From NCBI RefSeq assembly GCF_014692675.1, contig NZ_JABFCZ010000011.1, positions 1 through 64,000 on the forward strand: a DNA stretch of 64,000 nucleotides, written 5' to 3'. The DNA is from Roseibium aggregatum. Lineage in GTDB: Bacteria; Pseudomonadota; Alphaproteobacteria; Rhizobiales; Stappiaceae. The notes under the pieces are model-generated. The model saw nothing but the letters and a program-made list of their open reading frames with translations, was not told the DNA's origin and did no database searches. A program made the translations under genes and the position numbers. Shown here piece by piece: positions 9,001 through 17,078 of the stretch. The number at the start of each line of letters is the position of its first letter. Positions within the stretch are counted from its first letter, which is position 1.

Positions 9001-9088
9001 TCTTGCCCGTATTGGTCGGCCCGAGAACCGCGGTAACGGTTTTCGAACGGGCTGCTGGCGGGAGCGGCATGTTGTGAGGACGGGGCAT
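6032..9088 (-). CDS. SUV3-like superfamily 2 RNA helicase
   Basis: About 1018 residues. Walker A (GPTNTGKT) is at residues 23-30, counted from the ATG at 9088. The DEVQ box of motif II and the C-terminal helicase half (ATDAIGMGLNLD, QIAGRAGRHTRDG) follow, all typical of the SUV3/MgpS-like family. A long alpha-helical region comes next, then about 100 residues dominated by Ala, Glu and Pro, and a basic RG-rich tail (RRPRGRGQDNRRG) likely to bind RNA. The open frame extends upstream to 9265, but that part looks non-coding and no start has a good ribosome site. It abuts the S4 gene, which suggests a shared role in RNA or ribosome metabolism. Confidence 0.88.
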   Translation of the reverse strand: MPRPHNMPLPPAARSKTVTAVLGPTNTGKTHLAIERMLAQKSGLIGLPLRLLAREVYGRIAERAGTDAVALITGEEKILPKSARFFVSTVEAMPLDLDTEFVAIDEVQLAGDLDRGHVFTDRILNLRGRSETLLLGAATVRPLLEKLIPGLNVVTRPRMSVLAYAGSKKVSRLPPRSAIVAFSSDEVYGIAELIRRQRGGAAVVLGSLSPRTRNAQVELFQNGDVEHLVATDAIGMGLNLDVDHIAFAGNRKYDGYQYRQLTAAEMGQIAGRAGRHTRDGTFGVTGRVDPLDDDLIEQIENHHFGALKVLQWRNSHLDFSSTAALRRTLDRPPNEEGLARAPISEDITALENLLRDSLIQDMAKGPKAIELLWDVCQVPDYRKIAPANHAELLNTIYTHLMQDGAIADDWFSRQLAFADRTDGDIDTLANRIAHIRTWTFVANRPDWLADPAHWQGVTRDIEDRLSDALHERLTQRFVDRRTSVLMRRLRENAMLEAEITSSGDVLVEGQHIGNLLGFRFAPDSSAEGQDEKAVRAAAQKALTTEIENRADRLSRSENADFILTADGSIRWRGEAVAKLTAGEDVLTPTVLLLADEHLTGPARDKVQERIDLWVKAQVETLLKPLTDLKAAEGLEGLARGIAFRIVEGLGVLERQEAADEIRQLDQDMRASLRKLGVRFGAYNIYVPALLKPAPSQLLAQLWALKHGSLDMNGLSELPQLSASGRTSIPVDETIDKALYKVVGFRVCGPRAVRIDILERLADLIRPLIAWKPLDAEVAPPDGAIAEGGGFTVTVAMTSLLGCAGEDFSAVLKSLGYRLETREVQRPAAPKPAETEQPAETAAETAEASEAAIESSETPAEEAAASENAAEPALAVAEAPAEAVAEAETVTEPEAAPAEPAAEGETAQAEETSAAEVPAEAGEMETVTIEIWRPGRADRRPRGRGQDNRRGAEGRKGAGQKRPGGPKAKSGKPQRGGKPFEGGQGRRDKAPQRDKPIDPNSPFAALMALKADMDNKGKK

Positions 9089-9699
9089 TTGGCGAGAGAT
9101 GAGGTTTTGTCTGTATCGCGGGCCGCCATGGCCCGACCGGAATAACCTGCGCGGTCTAGCACAAGCGTCCGCCGCCTGTCCCGTGTCTTTTTTCATGACC
9201 GTGAATCCCGGATATCGGCCCTTGAGGCCGCTCGGAGCAGGCCAAAAAGAACGACTCCAGAACAAAACTCGACCGAATCGGCGACTCGCGCGGATTCAGG
9301 ATTCGTTCTCTACGACATCTGGTTTGCGGGTGACCGGACGATACAAAATGCTGAATCTGGCCAAGGAGTTAGGCGAATCGGAGGTGGTTTCCGGTTCGGC
9401 TTGAAAATTCTGTCAATCATGGATATTCCGTAAATGGAAATACAATAATAAATACATTGGCGCTTAACGACTGGACGAACTGGGAACAGAACCGAGACGA
9501 ATCACCTAATTTCCGGTGTTTCATATTTGTTCTTACCAAATCTGGTGATTTCGAATAGTTGCTATCAACATTTTGATCTGGAAAGACCCCGGTATTGGAC
9601 GTTGAAATTGGCCGGTTAAGGCAATTGTATCTTTATGGGGCAGCGGGATGCGCCTCCGATCGCGGCATGAAGAAATCCGCGGAATTTTCGGAGCGTTGA
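9089..9699. other. Divergent intergenic region between the helicase and luxR genes
   Basis: About 610 bp between divergent genes. The helicase frame stays open to 9265, so part of this could be its N terminus. From about 9400 to 9560 the sequence becomes markedly AT-rich and contains no plausible gene; it probably holds the luxR promoter. I searched by eye for a 20-bp lux-box palindrome and found none. Confidence 0.5.
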
Positions 9700-10431
9700 A
9701 TGCAAAACGAATCTTTATACAAGGCGTTTGCGTTCGCGGAAAAGGTGTCCGGCCGCAGTAATGTGGAGTCCGCAACGGCGGACCTGTCCGACCTGGCGGG
9801 AGATTACGGGCTTTCATCCTTTGCGCTGGCGACCTTTAGCGGGCCGGGTTCGATGACTGCGCCCTATATCCTGTCATCCGGATGGGATCCGGAGTGGGAA
9901 AACCGGTACCTCGGAAAGAACTATGTTCTGCATGACCCGGTTATCGCGAGAGCGAGGCGGAGTGCGAGACCGTTCGTGTGGGCCGACACCCGCAACGATC
10001 ACGATGTGACGCCAAAGGGCCTTCGGATCCTCGACGAGGCGCGAGCCTTCAAGATGAATGACGGTGTCCTGATCCCGGTGCACGGACCGCGCGGCATGAT
10101 CGGGTCCCTGACTTTCGGCGGGGACAGGGTGGATCTGGCTCCTGACGATTTCCGGGCGCTTCATCTGGCCGGAATGTGCGCCTATTCCCATGTCCTGGAG
10201 CTTGCGAAACCGCAATTTCCTCAAGGCAGTGCCGGCGCCGGGCTCACCGCCCGGGAAACGGAATGCCTGAAATGGTGTGCCGCGGGCCTGACCAGCGGAG
10301 ACATCGCCGACAGGCTCGGGATTTCAAGGCATACGGCGGACTGGTACCTGAAAGAGGCGTCGCGCAAGCTCGGCGCGGCCAACCGCACCCATGCGGTCGC
10401 CCTGGCTTTCCGGTGCGGACTTATAGGGTAA
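9700..10431 (+). CDS. LuxR-type regulator with autoinducer-binding domain (solo)
   Basis: The 243-residue protein has an N-terminal autoinducer-binding domain (about residues 25-165) and a C-terminal GerE/LuxR helix-turn-helix (about 178-240; LTARETECLKWCAAG, GDIADRLGISRHTADWYLKEA). Residues used by TraR/LasR to hold acyl-homoserine lactones appear conserved in PEWENRY, HDPV, PFVWAD and the Gly of NDGVLIPVHG, so ligand binding is plausible. No luxI synthase is in the window, which makes it a LuxR solo here. It sits alone between the helicase and pyc genes; its targets are unknown. Confidence 0.88.
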   Translation: MQNESLYKAFAFAEKVSGRSNVESATADLSDLAGDYGLSSFALATFSGPGSMTAPYILSSGWDPEWENRYLGKNYVLHDPVIARARRSARPFVWADTRNDHDVTPKGLRILDEARAFKMNDGVLIPVHGPRGMIGSLTFGGDRVDLAPDDFRALHLAGMCAYSHVLELAKPQFPQGSAGAGLTARETECLKWCAAGLTSGDIADRLGISRHTADWYLKEASRKLGAANRTHAVALAFRCGLIG

Positions 10432-10582
10432 GGCTCTGACTTATATGGCCTTTCGTTCCGGTTGCGGCATCACGGAAACCGGCGCGGCGGGATGCGCACT
10501 TCTAAATCGATATAAATCGCAGTAGAAAGCAGGTCCGGCTTCTTGCCGCACTGCAACGTAACCTGCCGTGGGAGGACAGTTT

Positions 10583-13500
10583 TTGGCAATCAGCAAGATT
10601 CTCGTCGCGAACCGCTCCGAAATCGCAATCCGCGTGTTCCGGGCCGCAAACGAACTCGGTCTGAAGACCGTCGCCATCTTTGCCGAGCAGGACAAGCTGG
10701 CCCTGCACCGCTTCAAGGCGGACGAGGCCTATCAGGTCGGACAGGGTCTGGGACCTATCGAAGCCTACCTGGCGATAGACGAGATTATCCGCGTTGCCAA
10801 AACCGCGAAGGTCGACGCGATCCACCCGGGCTACGGCTTTCTGTCGGAAAGCCCGGAATTCGCCGAAGCCTGCGAGGAAGCGGGCATCATCTTCATCGGG
10901 CCTAAGCCGGAGACCATGCGCCGCCTCGGCAACAAGGTGGCCGCGCGTAATCTTGCGATCGACGCCGGTGTTCCGGTCATGCCGGCGACCGACCCGCTGC
11001 CGGACGACATGGACGAGGTGAAGCGGCTTGCGGCCGAGATCGGCTATCCGGTGATGCTGAAGGCGTCCTGGGGCGGCGGCGGCCGCGGCATGCGCGTCAT
11101 TCCCGATGAAGCCACGCTGATGCGCGACGTGGTGGCTGCCAAGCGCGAGGCGCGGGCCGCCTTCGGCAAGGACGAGATCTACCTGGAAAAGCTGGTCCAG
11201 CGGGCCCGTCACGTGGAAGTCCAGATCCTCGGCGACGGCCAGGGCGGACTGGTGCATCTGTTCGAACGCGATTGTTCCATCCAGCGCCGGCACCAGAAGG
11301 TCGTCGAACGGGCGCCCGCACCCTATCTGGACGAAGCCAAGCGCCAGGAACTGTGCGGCTACGGCCTGAAAATCGGCCGCGAGGTGAACTATCGCGGCGC
11401 CGGCACCATCGAGTTCCTGATGGATGCCGATACGGGTTCCGTCTACTTCATCGAGGTCAATCCGCGGGTCCAGGTGGAACACACGGTGACGGAGGAAGTC
11501 ACCGGCATCGACATCGTCAAGGCGCAGATCCAGATCGCGGGCGGGGCGAAGATCGGAACGGCTGAAAGCGGCGTGCCGGTCCAGGACAACATCCGCCTGA
11601 ACGGCCATGCGCTGCAGTGCCGGATCACGACGGAAGATCCGGAGCAGAACTTCATTCCCGATTACGGCCGGATCACCGCCTATCGGGGCGCGACCGGGTT
11701 CGGCATCCGGCTCGACGGCGGCACCGCCTATTCCGGGGCGGTGATCACCCGTTATTACGATCCGCTTCTGGAAAAGGTGACGGCCTGGGCGCCGACGGCG
11801 GAGGAAGCCTGCAAGCGCATGGACCGGGCGCTGCGCGAATTCCGTATCCGCGGTGTCGCGACCAACCTGGTGTTCCTGGAAAATATCATCGACCACCCGG
11901 ATTTCCGGGCAAATTCCTATACGACCCGGTTCATCGACGACACGCCGGAGCTTTTCGAACAGACCCGCCGCAAGGACCGCGCGACCAAACTCCTGACCTA
12001 TATCGCCGATGTCTCGGTGAACGGTCATCCGGAGACCCGCTCAAGGGCCCGCCCTCCGAAGGACACGGCCCTGCCGGTCGTGCCGGTCTACGGCGACGAC
12101 AAGCCGGAGGGCACCCGGCAGCTTCTCGACCGGCTCGGCCCGAAGGGTTTTGCCGACTGGATGAAGGCCGAGACCCGGACACTGGTGACCGACACCACCA
12201 TGCGCGACGGCCACCAGTCCTTGCTTGCGACCCGCATGCGCACCCATGACATCGTGCGGATCGCCGATGCCTATGCATCCGGCCTGCCGCAGCTGTTTTC
12301 GCTTGAATGCTGGGGCGGGGCGACCTTCGACGTCGCCATGCGCTTCCTGACCGAAAGCCCCTGGGAGCGGCTGCGGCTGATCCGGGAAAAGGCGCCGAAC
12401 ATCTTGTTACAGATGCTTCTGCGCGGCTCCAACGGCGTCGGCTACACCAATTATCCGGACAATGTGGTGAAGTTCTTCGTCGCCCAGGCGGCGGAAAACG
12501 GCGTGGATCTGTTCCGCGTGTTCGACTGCCTGAACTGGGTGGAGAACATGCGGGTTTCCATGGACGCAGTCATTGAAGCGAACAAGCTGTGCGAGGGCGT
12601 GCTCTGCTACACCGGCGACATGCTCGACAGCGCCCGGCCGAAATACGATCTGAAGTACTACGTCAGCCTGGCCAAGGAGCTCGAGGCGGCCGGCGCGCAT
12701 ATCCTCGGCATCAAGGACATGGCCGGGCTCTTGAAGCCGGAAGCGGCACGGATGCTGGTCACGGCGCTGAAGGACGAGACCAGCCTGCCGATCCATTTCC
12801 ACACCCATGATACGTCGGGAATTTCGGCTGCGAGCGTTCTGGCCGCCGTCGGGGCCGGCGTCGATGCGGTGGATGCGGCGATGGACGCGCTCTCCGGCCT
12901 GACCTCGCAGCCCTGCCTCGGCTCGATCGTGGAGGCCCTGCGCGGCGGTCCGCGCGATACGGGGCTGGATCCGCAGACCATTCGCGAGATTTCCTTCTAC
13001 TGGGAAGCGGTGCGTAGCCAGTATCGGGCGTTCGAAAGCGATCTGCGCTCCGGCGCCTCTGAGGTCTACCTCCATGAAATGCCCGGCGGCCAGTTCACCA
13101 ACCTGAAGGAACAGGCACGCTCGCTGGGGCTGGAAACCCGCTGGCACGAAGTCGCCCAGGCCTATGCGGATGCAAACATGATGTTCGGCGATATCGTCAA
13201 GGTGACGCCATCGTCCAAGGTCGTCGGCGATATGGCGCTGATGATGGTCAGCCAGGGACTGACCGTGGCTGATGTCGAGGATCCGGCCAAGGACGTGGCC
13301 TTCCCGGATTCGGCGGTAAAGATGCTGCACGGCGATCTCGGCCAGCCGCCGGGCGGATGGCCGAAGAAGATCCAGGACAAGGTGCTGAAGGGCGAAAAAC
13401 CGATCACGGTGCGTCCGGGCTCCCTGCTGGATGAGGCTGACCTGGAAGCGGAGCGGGAGAAGGCGGCGAAAGCCACCGGGCGTGACATGGATGACGCGGA

Positions 13501-14026
13501 TCTTGCCGCCTATCTCATGTATCCCAAGGTTTTCACCGACTTCGAAAAGGCGCAGCAGCAATACGGTCCGACCTCGGTCCTGCCGACCCCGGTCTATTTC
13601 TACGGGCTGGAAGCGGGCGACGAGATCCTGGTCGACCTGGAGCCGGGCAAGACGCTGGTCGTCCGGTGTCAGGCATTCGGCGAGACGGATGAGAAAGGCG
13701 AGCAGAAGGTCTTTTTCGAGCTCAACGGTCAGCCTCGGATCATCAAGGTTCCGGATCGGGCCCATGGTGCGGCGGGGTCTGCTGCCATGCGCAAGGCGGA
13801 AGACGGCAACGAAGCCCATGTCGGTGCACCGATGCCGGGGGTCATCTCCACGGTCGCCGTCAAGCCGGGGCAGACCGTGTCCGCCGGCGACGTGCTCTTG
13901 TCGATCGAGGCCATGAAAATGGAAACCGCCCTCCATGCGGAGCGCGACGGGACCATCGGTGAAGTGCTGGTATCGCCCGGAACGCAGATCGACGCCAAGG
14001 ATCTTCTGGTCGTCTATTCGGGCTGA
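10583..14026 (+). CDS. pyc: Pyruvate carboxylase
   Basis: The 1147-residue single-chain enzyme carboxylates pyruvate to oxaloacetate. The biotin carboxylase part covers about residues 1-455 (KILVANRSEIAIRVFRA, GGGGRGMR, EVNPRVQVEHTVTEE). The carboxyltransferase barrel covers about 530-800 (DTTMRDGHQSLLATRMRT, FRVFDCLNW, HFHTHDTSG). The PYC/OADA domain and a C-terminal biotinyl domain follow, with EAMKMET and the biotin-accepting Lys1112. The start is probably TTG at 10583: GGGAGGA ends about 7 bases upstream and homologs begin near MAISKILVANR. The GTG at 10568 is the alternative. It appears monocistronic. Confidence 0.97.
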   Translation: MAISKILVANRSEIAIRVFRAANELGLKTVAIFAEQDKLALHRFKADEAYQVGQGLGPIEAYLAIDEIIRVAKTAKVDAIHPGYGFLSESPEFAEACEEAGIIFIGPKPETMRRLGNKVAARNLAIDAGVPVMPATDPLPDDMDEVKRLAAEIGYPVMLKASWGGGGRGMRVIPDEATLMRDVVAAKREARAAFGKDEIYLEKLVQRARHVEVQILGDGQGGLVHLFERDCSIQRRHQKVVERAPAPYLDEAKRQELCGYGLKIGREVNYRGAGTIEFLMDADTGSVYFIEVNPRVQVEHTVTEEVTGIDIVKAQIQIAGGAKIGTAESGVPVQDNIRLNGHALQCRITTEDPEQNFIPDYGRITAYRGATGFGIRLDGGTAYSGAVITRYYDPLLEKVTAWAPTAEEACKRMDRALREFRIRGVATNLVFLENIIDHPDFRANSYTTRFIDDTPELFEQTRRKDRATKLLTYIADVSVNGHPETRSRARPPKDTALPVVPVYGDDKPEGTRQLLDRLGPKGFADWMKAETRTLVTDTTMRDGHQSLLATRMRTHDIVRIADAYASGLPQLFSLECWGGATFDVAMRFLTESPWERLRLIREKAPNILLQMLLRGSNGVGYTNYPDNVVKFFVAQAAENGVDLFRVFDCLNWVENMRVSMDAVIEANKLCEGVLCYTGDMLDSARPKYDLKYYVSLAKELEAAGAHILGIKDMAGLLKPEAARMLVTALKDETSLPIHFHTHDTSGISAASVLAAVGAGVDAVDAAMDALSGLTSQPCLGSIVEALRGGPRDTGLDPQTIREISFYWEAVRSQYRAFESDLRSGASEVYLHEMPGGQFTNLKEQARSLGLETRWHEVAQAYADANMMFGDIVKVTPSSKVVGDMALMMVSQGLTVADVEDPAKDVAFPDSAVKMLHGDLGQPPGGWPKKIQDKVLKGEKPITVRPGSLLDEADLEAEREKAAKATGRDMDDADLAAYLMYPKVFTDFEKAQQQYGPTSVLPTPVYFYGLEAGDEILVDLEPGKTLVVRCQAFGETDEKGEQKVFFELNGQPRIIKVPDRAHGAAGSAAMRKAEDGNEAHVGAPMPGVISTVAVKPGQTVSAGDVLLSIEAMKMETALHAERDGTIGEVLVSPGTQIDAKDLLVVYSG

Positions 14027-14050
14027 TCCGAAATCGGGTCGCGGCAGGCG

Positions 14051-14806
14051 CTATTCGGCGGCTGTCGCGATGCCGTGGACATGACTTCCGTCAGCCCGTC
14101 CGATCCACAGATCGAGAAACGCATCGAGCCAGCGGCGGACCGCCTGGTCATAGACATAGCGGCCGGCGAAGTGGTCCCGGCGCTGCTGGGCGCCTGGCAG
14201 TGCCATGCGCGGGGCGCCGCGGGTGGTCCAGCGGACCAGCATGGAATGGGTCAGTTCCGGATGGAACTGGATGCCATAGGCATTCTGGCCGTAGCGGATC
14301 GCCTGGTTCGGATAGGTGGGGCCGGTTGCCAGCAACTCGCAGCCGGCGGGCCTGTCGAAGCCTTCCCGGTGCCACTGGTAGGCCTTTTCCGGCCACTTCA
14401 TCAGGGCCTTGCCCTGCTCGGTGGGGATCAGCGGGTAGTAGCCGATTTCGACCAGTTCGTCGCGGTGGCCCGCTACCGTGCCGCCGAGCTGTTTGACCAT
14501 CATCTGCGCGCCGAGACAGATCCCGAGAAACGGGACTCCCTCGCGCAGGGGGACCTTGATCCAGTCGATCTCGCGATGGACATAGCCATCCGGGTCGTTG
14601 GCGCTCATCGGCCCGCCGAAAATCACAGCCCCGGCATGGCCGGCCATGGTTTCGGGAAGCGTGTCGCCAAAACGCGGCTTGCGGATATCGAGAGCAAAGC
14701 CGCGCCTGATCAGTTCCTGCCCGACGCGGCCGGGTGACGAATGCTCCTGATGGAGGATCACCAGAACTTTCGGACGGGGCGAGTCAGCGAAGGTTTCCAA
14801 TCTCAT
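14051..14806 (-). CDS. Class I glutamine amidotransferase-like protein (GMP synthase GATase-type)
   Basis: The 251-residue stand-alone GATase1 domain has the nucleophile elbow GICLGAQ (Cys97) and the catalytic His183/Glu185 in QFHPE. Its triad is therefore complete. It matches the common type-1 glutamine amidotransferases annotated as GMP synthase-like, but there is no synthetase domain and no purine gene nearby, so the acceptor substrate is unknown. It could act as a gamma-glutamyl hydrolase or transferase. It converges on pyc. Confidence 0.85.
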   Translation of the reverse strand: MRLETFADSPRPKVLVILHQEHSSPGRVGQELIRRGFALDIRKPRFGDTLPETMAGHAGAVIFGGPMSANDPDGYVHREIDWIKVPLREGVPFLGICLGAQMMVKQLGGTVAGHRDELVEIGYYPLIPTEQGKALMKWPEKAYQWHREGFDRPAGCELLATGPTYPNQAIRYGQNAYGIQFHPELTHSMLVRWTTRGAPRMALPGAQQRRDHFAGRYVYDQAVRRWLDAFLDLWIGRADGSHVHGIATAAE

Positions 14807-14875
14807 GACATTAAATATGGAGCACTTCGCGCACGCGGTCGAGCCCTTTTGCAGTGCAATAACCGGAAAGACCCG

Positions 14876-15349
14876 TCAGTCTTCGTCCGGTTCCGGGGCG
14901 GATTTGGCCACCTTGCGCCGCAGGTTCATCCGGTCGCGGGTGGAAATACCCAGCAGTTCGGCAACGCGCCAGATGGTGTTGTCCTCGAATTCATGGACAT
15001 GGCCGTCGGCATAGACCACTTCCCACATCATCTCGACGATCGCGAGACGTTCCGCTTCATCCGTCCTTCGCTTCAGCACCGAAGTGAAGCCATAAAGGTC
15101 AACGGCCTCGCTGTCCCGGAGCTTGGCGATGTCGATCAGTTCTTTGGTCTCGTCATCCGTCAGCTGATAGTGGCTCTGCAGGATTTCCCGCAGTTTCCGA
15201 ATTTCGCTGTCCTCGATGACGCCATCCACGTCGGTGAGGTGAAACAGAAGGGCGGCTGCCGCGAGCCTGTGGTCGTCTTCGGCAAAGGTTTTCTTGCCGC
15301 TGTCACCGAAGGTGATTTCGCGAATGAACTGCTTGAATGATTTCAGCAT
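14876..15349 (-). CDS. TerB-family (tellurite resistance/DjlA N-terminal-like) protein
   Basis: The 157-residue, mostly helical protein has a TerB-like domain over about residues 25-145 (AAAALLFHLTDVDGVIEDSE, ELIDIAKLRDSEAVDLYGF, EMMWEVVYADGHVHEFE). The two acidic DxDGxxxxxE/DGHVHEFE repeats are the putative metal-binding sites of this fold. A role in tellurite resistance is not implied: such single-domain proteins are widespread and their function is unclear. It has no signal peptide, so it is cytoplasmic. It is divergent from the imelysin operon across a 368-bp gap. Confidence 0.85.
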   Translation of the reverse strand: MLKSFKQFIREITFGDSGKKTFAEDDHRLAAAALLFHLTDVDGVIEDSEIRKLREILQSHYQLTDDETKELIDIAKLRDSEAVDLYGFTSVLKRRTDEAERLAIVEMMWEVVYADGHVHEFEDNTIWRVAELLGISTRDRMNLRRKVAKSAPEPDED

Positions 15350-15717
15350 GTGTGAAGTCCGGATTTGTTCTTCGCCCCAAGCCTAATGGCTCGACCGTCC
15401 GGCGACAATCCTCTCGTATCATCAAACACTTGATCTTTTATTCATGTGTCGGAAAAAAACCGATCAAATCTAAACCTGCACCTGATCCTCCAGTTTTGAA
15501 TCATTCTAAACTATTGAAATTGCTTATTTTTATACTTGACTTTTATCTTCATAAATTGATTCCTGCAGGCATCGAATTCATACCCGCGTACCGGGAACGG
15601 TCGGAATGCCTCTTGAAACGGTTGAGCCGGATCGGGGGTGCGCTGAATTATCATGCGCCGGAGTGAGCGGAACCGGGAACCGAACCACTGTTGTTGAAGA
15701 CCGAGAGGAAACACCTG
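15350..15717. other. AT-rich control region upstream of the imelysin operon
   Basis: This 368-bp gap between the divergent TerB-like gene and the imelysin gene is strongly AT-rich from about 15415 to 15565, unlike its neighbours. It contains the ICE-like palindrome at 15494-15510 and a separated inverted repeat TTGATC ... GATCAA (about 15430 and 15460). I see no gene in it. The imelysin promoter should lie here, but no clear -35/-10 pair stands out. Confidence 0.6.
15494..15510. promoter_or_regulatory. ICE-like (Irr-type) iron control palindrome
   Basis: The site TTTTGAA-TCA-TTCTAAA is a near-perfect inverted repeat. The right half, read on the other strand, is TTTAGAA; the left half differs at one base. 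It closely matches the rhizobial ICE motif TTTAGAA-N3-TTCTAAA bound by the iron-responsive regulator Irr. It lies about 210 bp upstream of the imelysin start, in the AT-rich region. Control by Irr is inferred from the motif. Confidence 0.7.
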
Positions 15718-16983
15718 ATGAAATCCTTGAAGTACGGCCTGATGGCTGCGGCCGCCTTCATTGCGCTGCCGGCGCTGGCGGCGACCCCTGAGGACGTCCT
15801 GAAAACCTATGGCGATGTCGCCGAAGCGGCCTATACCGATTCACTGAAATCCGCGCAGGACCTGCAGACGGCGGTCGAAGCGCTGGCCGCCAACCCGAGC
15901 GAAGAGACGCTTGCCGCAGCCCGCGCCGCCTGGCGCAAGGCGCGCAACCCCTATCAGCAGACCGAAGCGTTCCGGTTCGGCAACGCCCTTGTCGACGACT
16001 GGGAAGGCAAGGTGAATGCCTGGCCGCTCGATGAAGGCCTGATCGACTACGTGGATGTTTCCTATGGCGACAGCTCGGAAGCAAATGTCTTTTATACAGC
16101 CAACGTGATTGCCAATCCGATCCTGAAGGTCGGCGGCGAGACGATCGATGCGACCGAGATCACGCCTGAGCTTCTCGCCGACAAGCTCCAGGAAGCCGGC
16201 GAAGTCGAAACCAATGTCGCCACCGGCTACCATGCCATTGAATTCCTTCTGTGGGGTCAGGATCTGAACGGCACGGACGCGGGCGCGGGCAACCGTCCGG
16301 CAACCGATTTCGACCCGGCGAACTGCACCGGCGGCAACTGCGAGCGCCGGGTCCAGTACCTGAAGGCCGCAACGGCCCTTCTGATTTCCGATCTGCAGGA
16401 AATGGTCGATGCCTGGGCACCGGGCGGGGCGGCCCGCGCGGATCTGGTGGGCAAGGGCGAAGCCGGCGGGCTGGCGACCATCCTGACCGGCATGGGCTCG
16501 CTGTCCTACGGCGAACTGGCCGGCGAGCGCATCAAGCTGGGCCTGATGCTGCATGACCCGGAAGAGGAGCACGACTGCTTCTCCGACAATACCCACATGT
16601 CGCACTACAACGACGTCGTCGGTATGCGGAACGTTTACTTCGGCACCTACAAGAGCCTCGACGGCAAGAACGACGTCGCCGGCGCTTCGCTTGCCGAACT
16701 GGTTGCCGAAAAGGATCCGGCCCTGGCCGAGGAAATGAAGGCCAAGCTCGATGCTTCGCTGGCAGCCTTCGAGGCCATGAAGGCGCGGGCCGAGGGCGGC
16801 GAAGCCTATGACCAGATGATCGGCGAAGGCAATGACGAGGGCAATGCGGTCGTCCAGGCTGCGGTCGATGCACTGATCGACCAGACAAAGTCGATCGAGC
16901 GGGTCGTCAAGGCGCTGGAGCTTGAAGAAGTCGCTTTCGAAGGCTCCGACAGTCTCGACAACCCGTCGTCTGTCTTCCAGTAA
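15718..16983 (+). CDS. Imelysin-family (M75, IrpA-like) exported protein
   Basis: The 421-residue protein begins with a signal peptide (cleavage after LPALA, near residue 21). It carries the imelysin signature GYHAIEFLLWGQD with His172 and Glu175, the GxHxxE motif thought to bind metal. Family members include IrpA and insulin-cleaving metalloproteinase. Most evidence links the family to iron uptake at the periplasm or outer membrane; protease activity is disputed. The start at 15718 follows GAGAGGAAACACC. It is the first gene of a four-gene unit and is separated from the next gene by a strong hairpin. Confidence 0.92.
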   Translation: MKSLKYGLMAAAAFIALPALAATPEDVLKTYGDVAEAAYTDSLKSAQDLQTAVEALAANPSEETLAAARAAWRKARNPYQQTEAFRFGNALVDDWEGKVNAWPLDEGLIDYVDVSYGDSSEANVFYTANVIANPILKVGGETIDATEITPELLADKLQEAGEVETNVATGYHAIEFLLWGQDLNGTDAGAGNRPATDFDPANCTGGNCERRVQYLKAATALLISDLQEMVDAWAPGGAARADLVGKGEAGGLATILTGMGSLSYGELAGERIKLGLMLHDPEEEHDCFSDNTHMSHYNDVVGMRNVYFGTYKSLDGKNDVAGASLAELVAEKDPALAEEMKAKLDASLAAFEAMKARAEGGEAYDQMIGEGNDEGNAVVQAAVDALIDQTKSIERVVKALELEEVAFEGSDSLDNPSSVFQ

Positions 16984-16994
16984 GTCGTCACGAC

Positions 16995-17023
16995 GGGCCG
17001 GCGGGGTTTGCCTCCGCCGGCCC
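16995..17023 (+). terminator. GC-rich hairpin between imelysin and DUF1111 genes
   Basis: GGGCCGGCGG pairs perfectly with CCGCCGGCCC around a 9-nt loop, 12 bases after the imelysin stop. There is no T-run, so full termination is unlikely. It may act as a partial terminator or a 3'-end stabiliser that lets the first gene be expressed above the other three. Confidence 0.5.
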
Positions 17024-17078
17024 GGGTGCAATTGCCGCGGAAAGAGGGGCCGCGGCATGTGATCCGGATGCGAGTAAA

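Noticed and set aside
9400..9699. Lux box upstream of luxR
   Set aside because: No 18-20-bp palindrome of the lux type is present; a partial repeat near 9419-9445 has too many mismatches.
10502..12028. 508-codon minus-strand frame opposite pyc
   Set aside because: It lies antisense to the well-conserved biotin carboxylase part of pyc and its translation is His/Arg/Gly-rich with no family motifs, as expected for a shadow frame in GC-rich DNA.
12407..13936. 509-codon minus-strand frame opposite pyc
   Set aside because: Antisense to the carboxyltransferase and biotinyl parts of pyc; no motif, no ribosome site.
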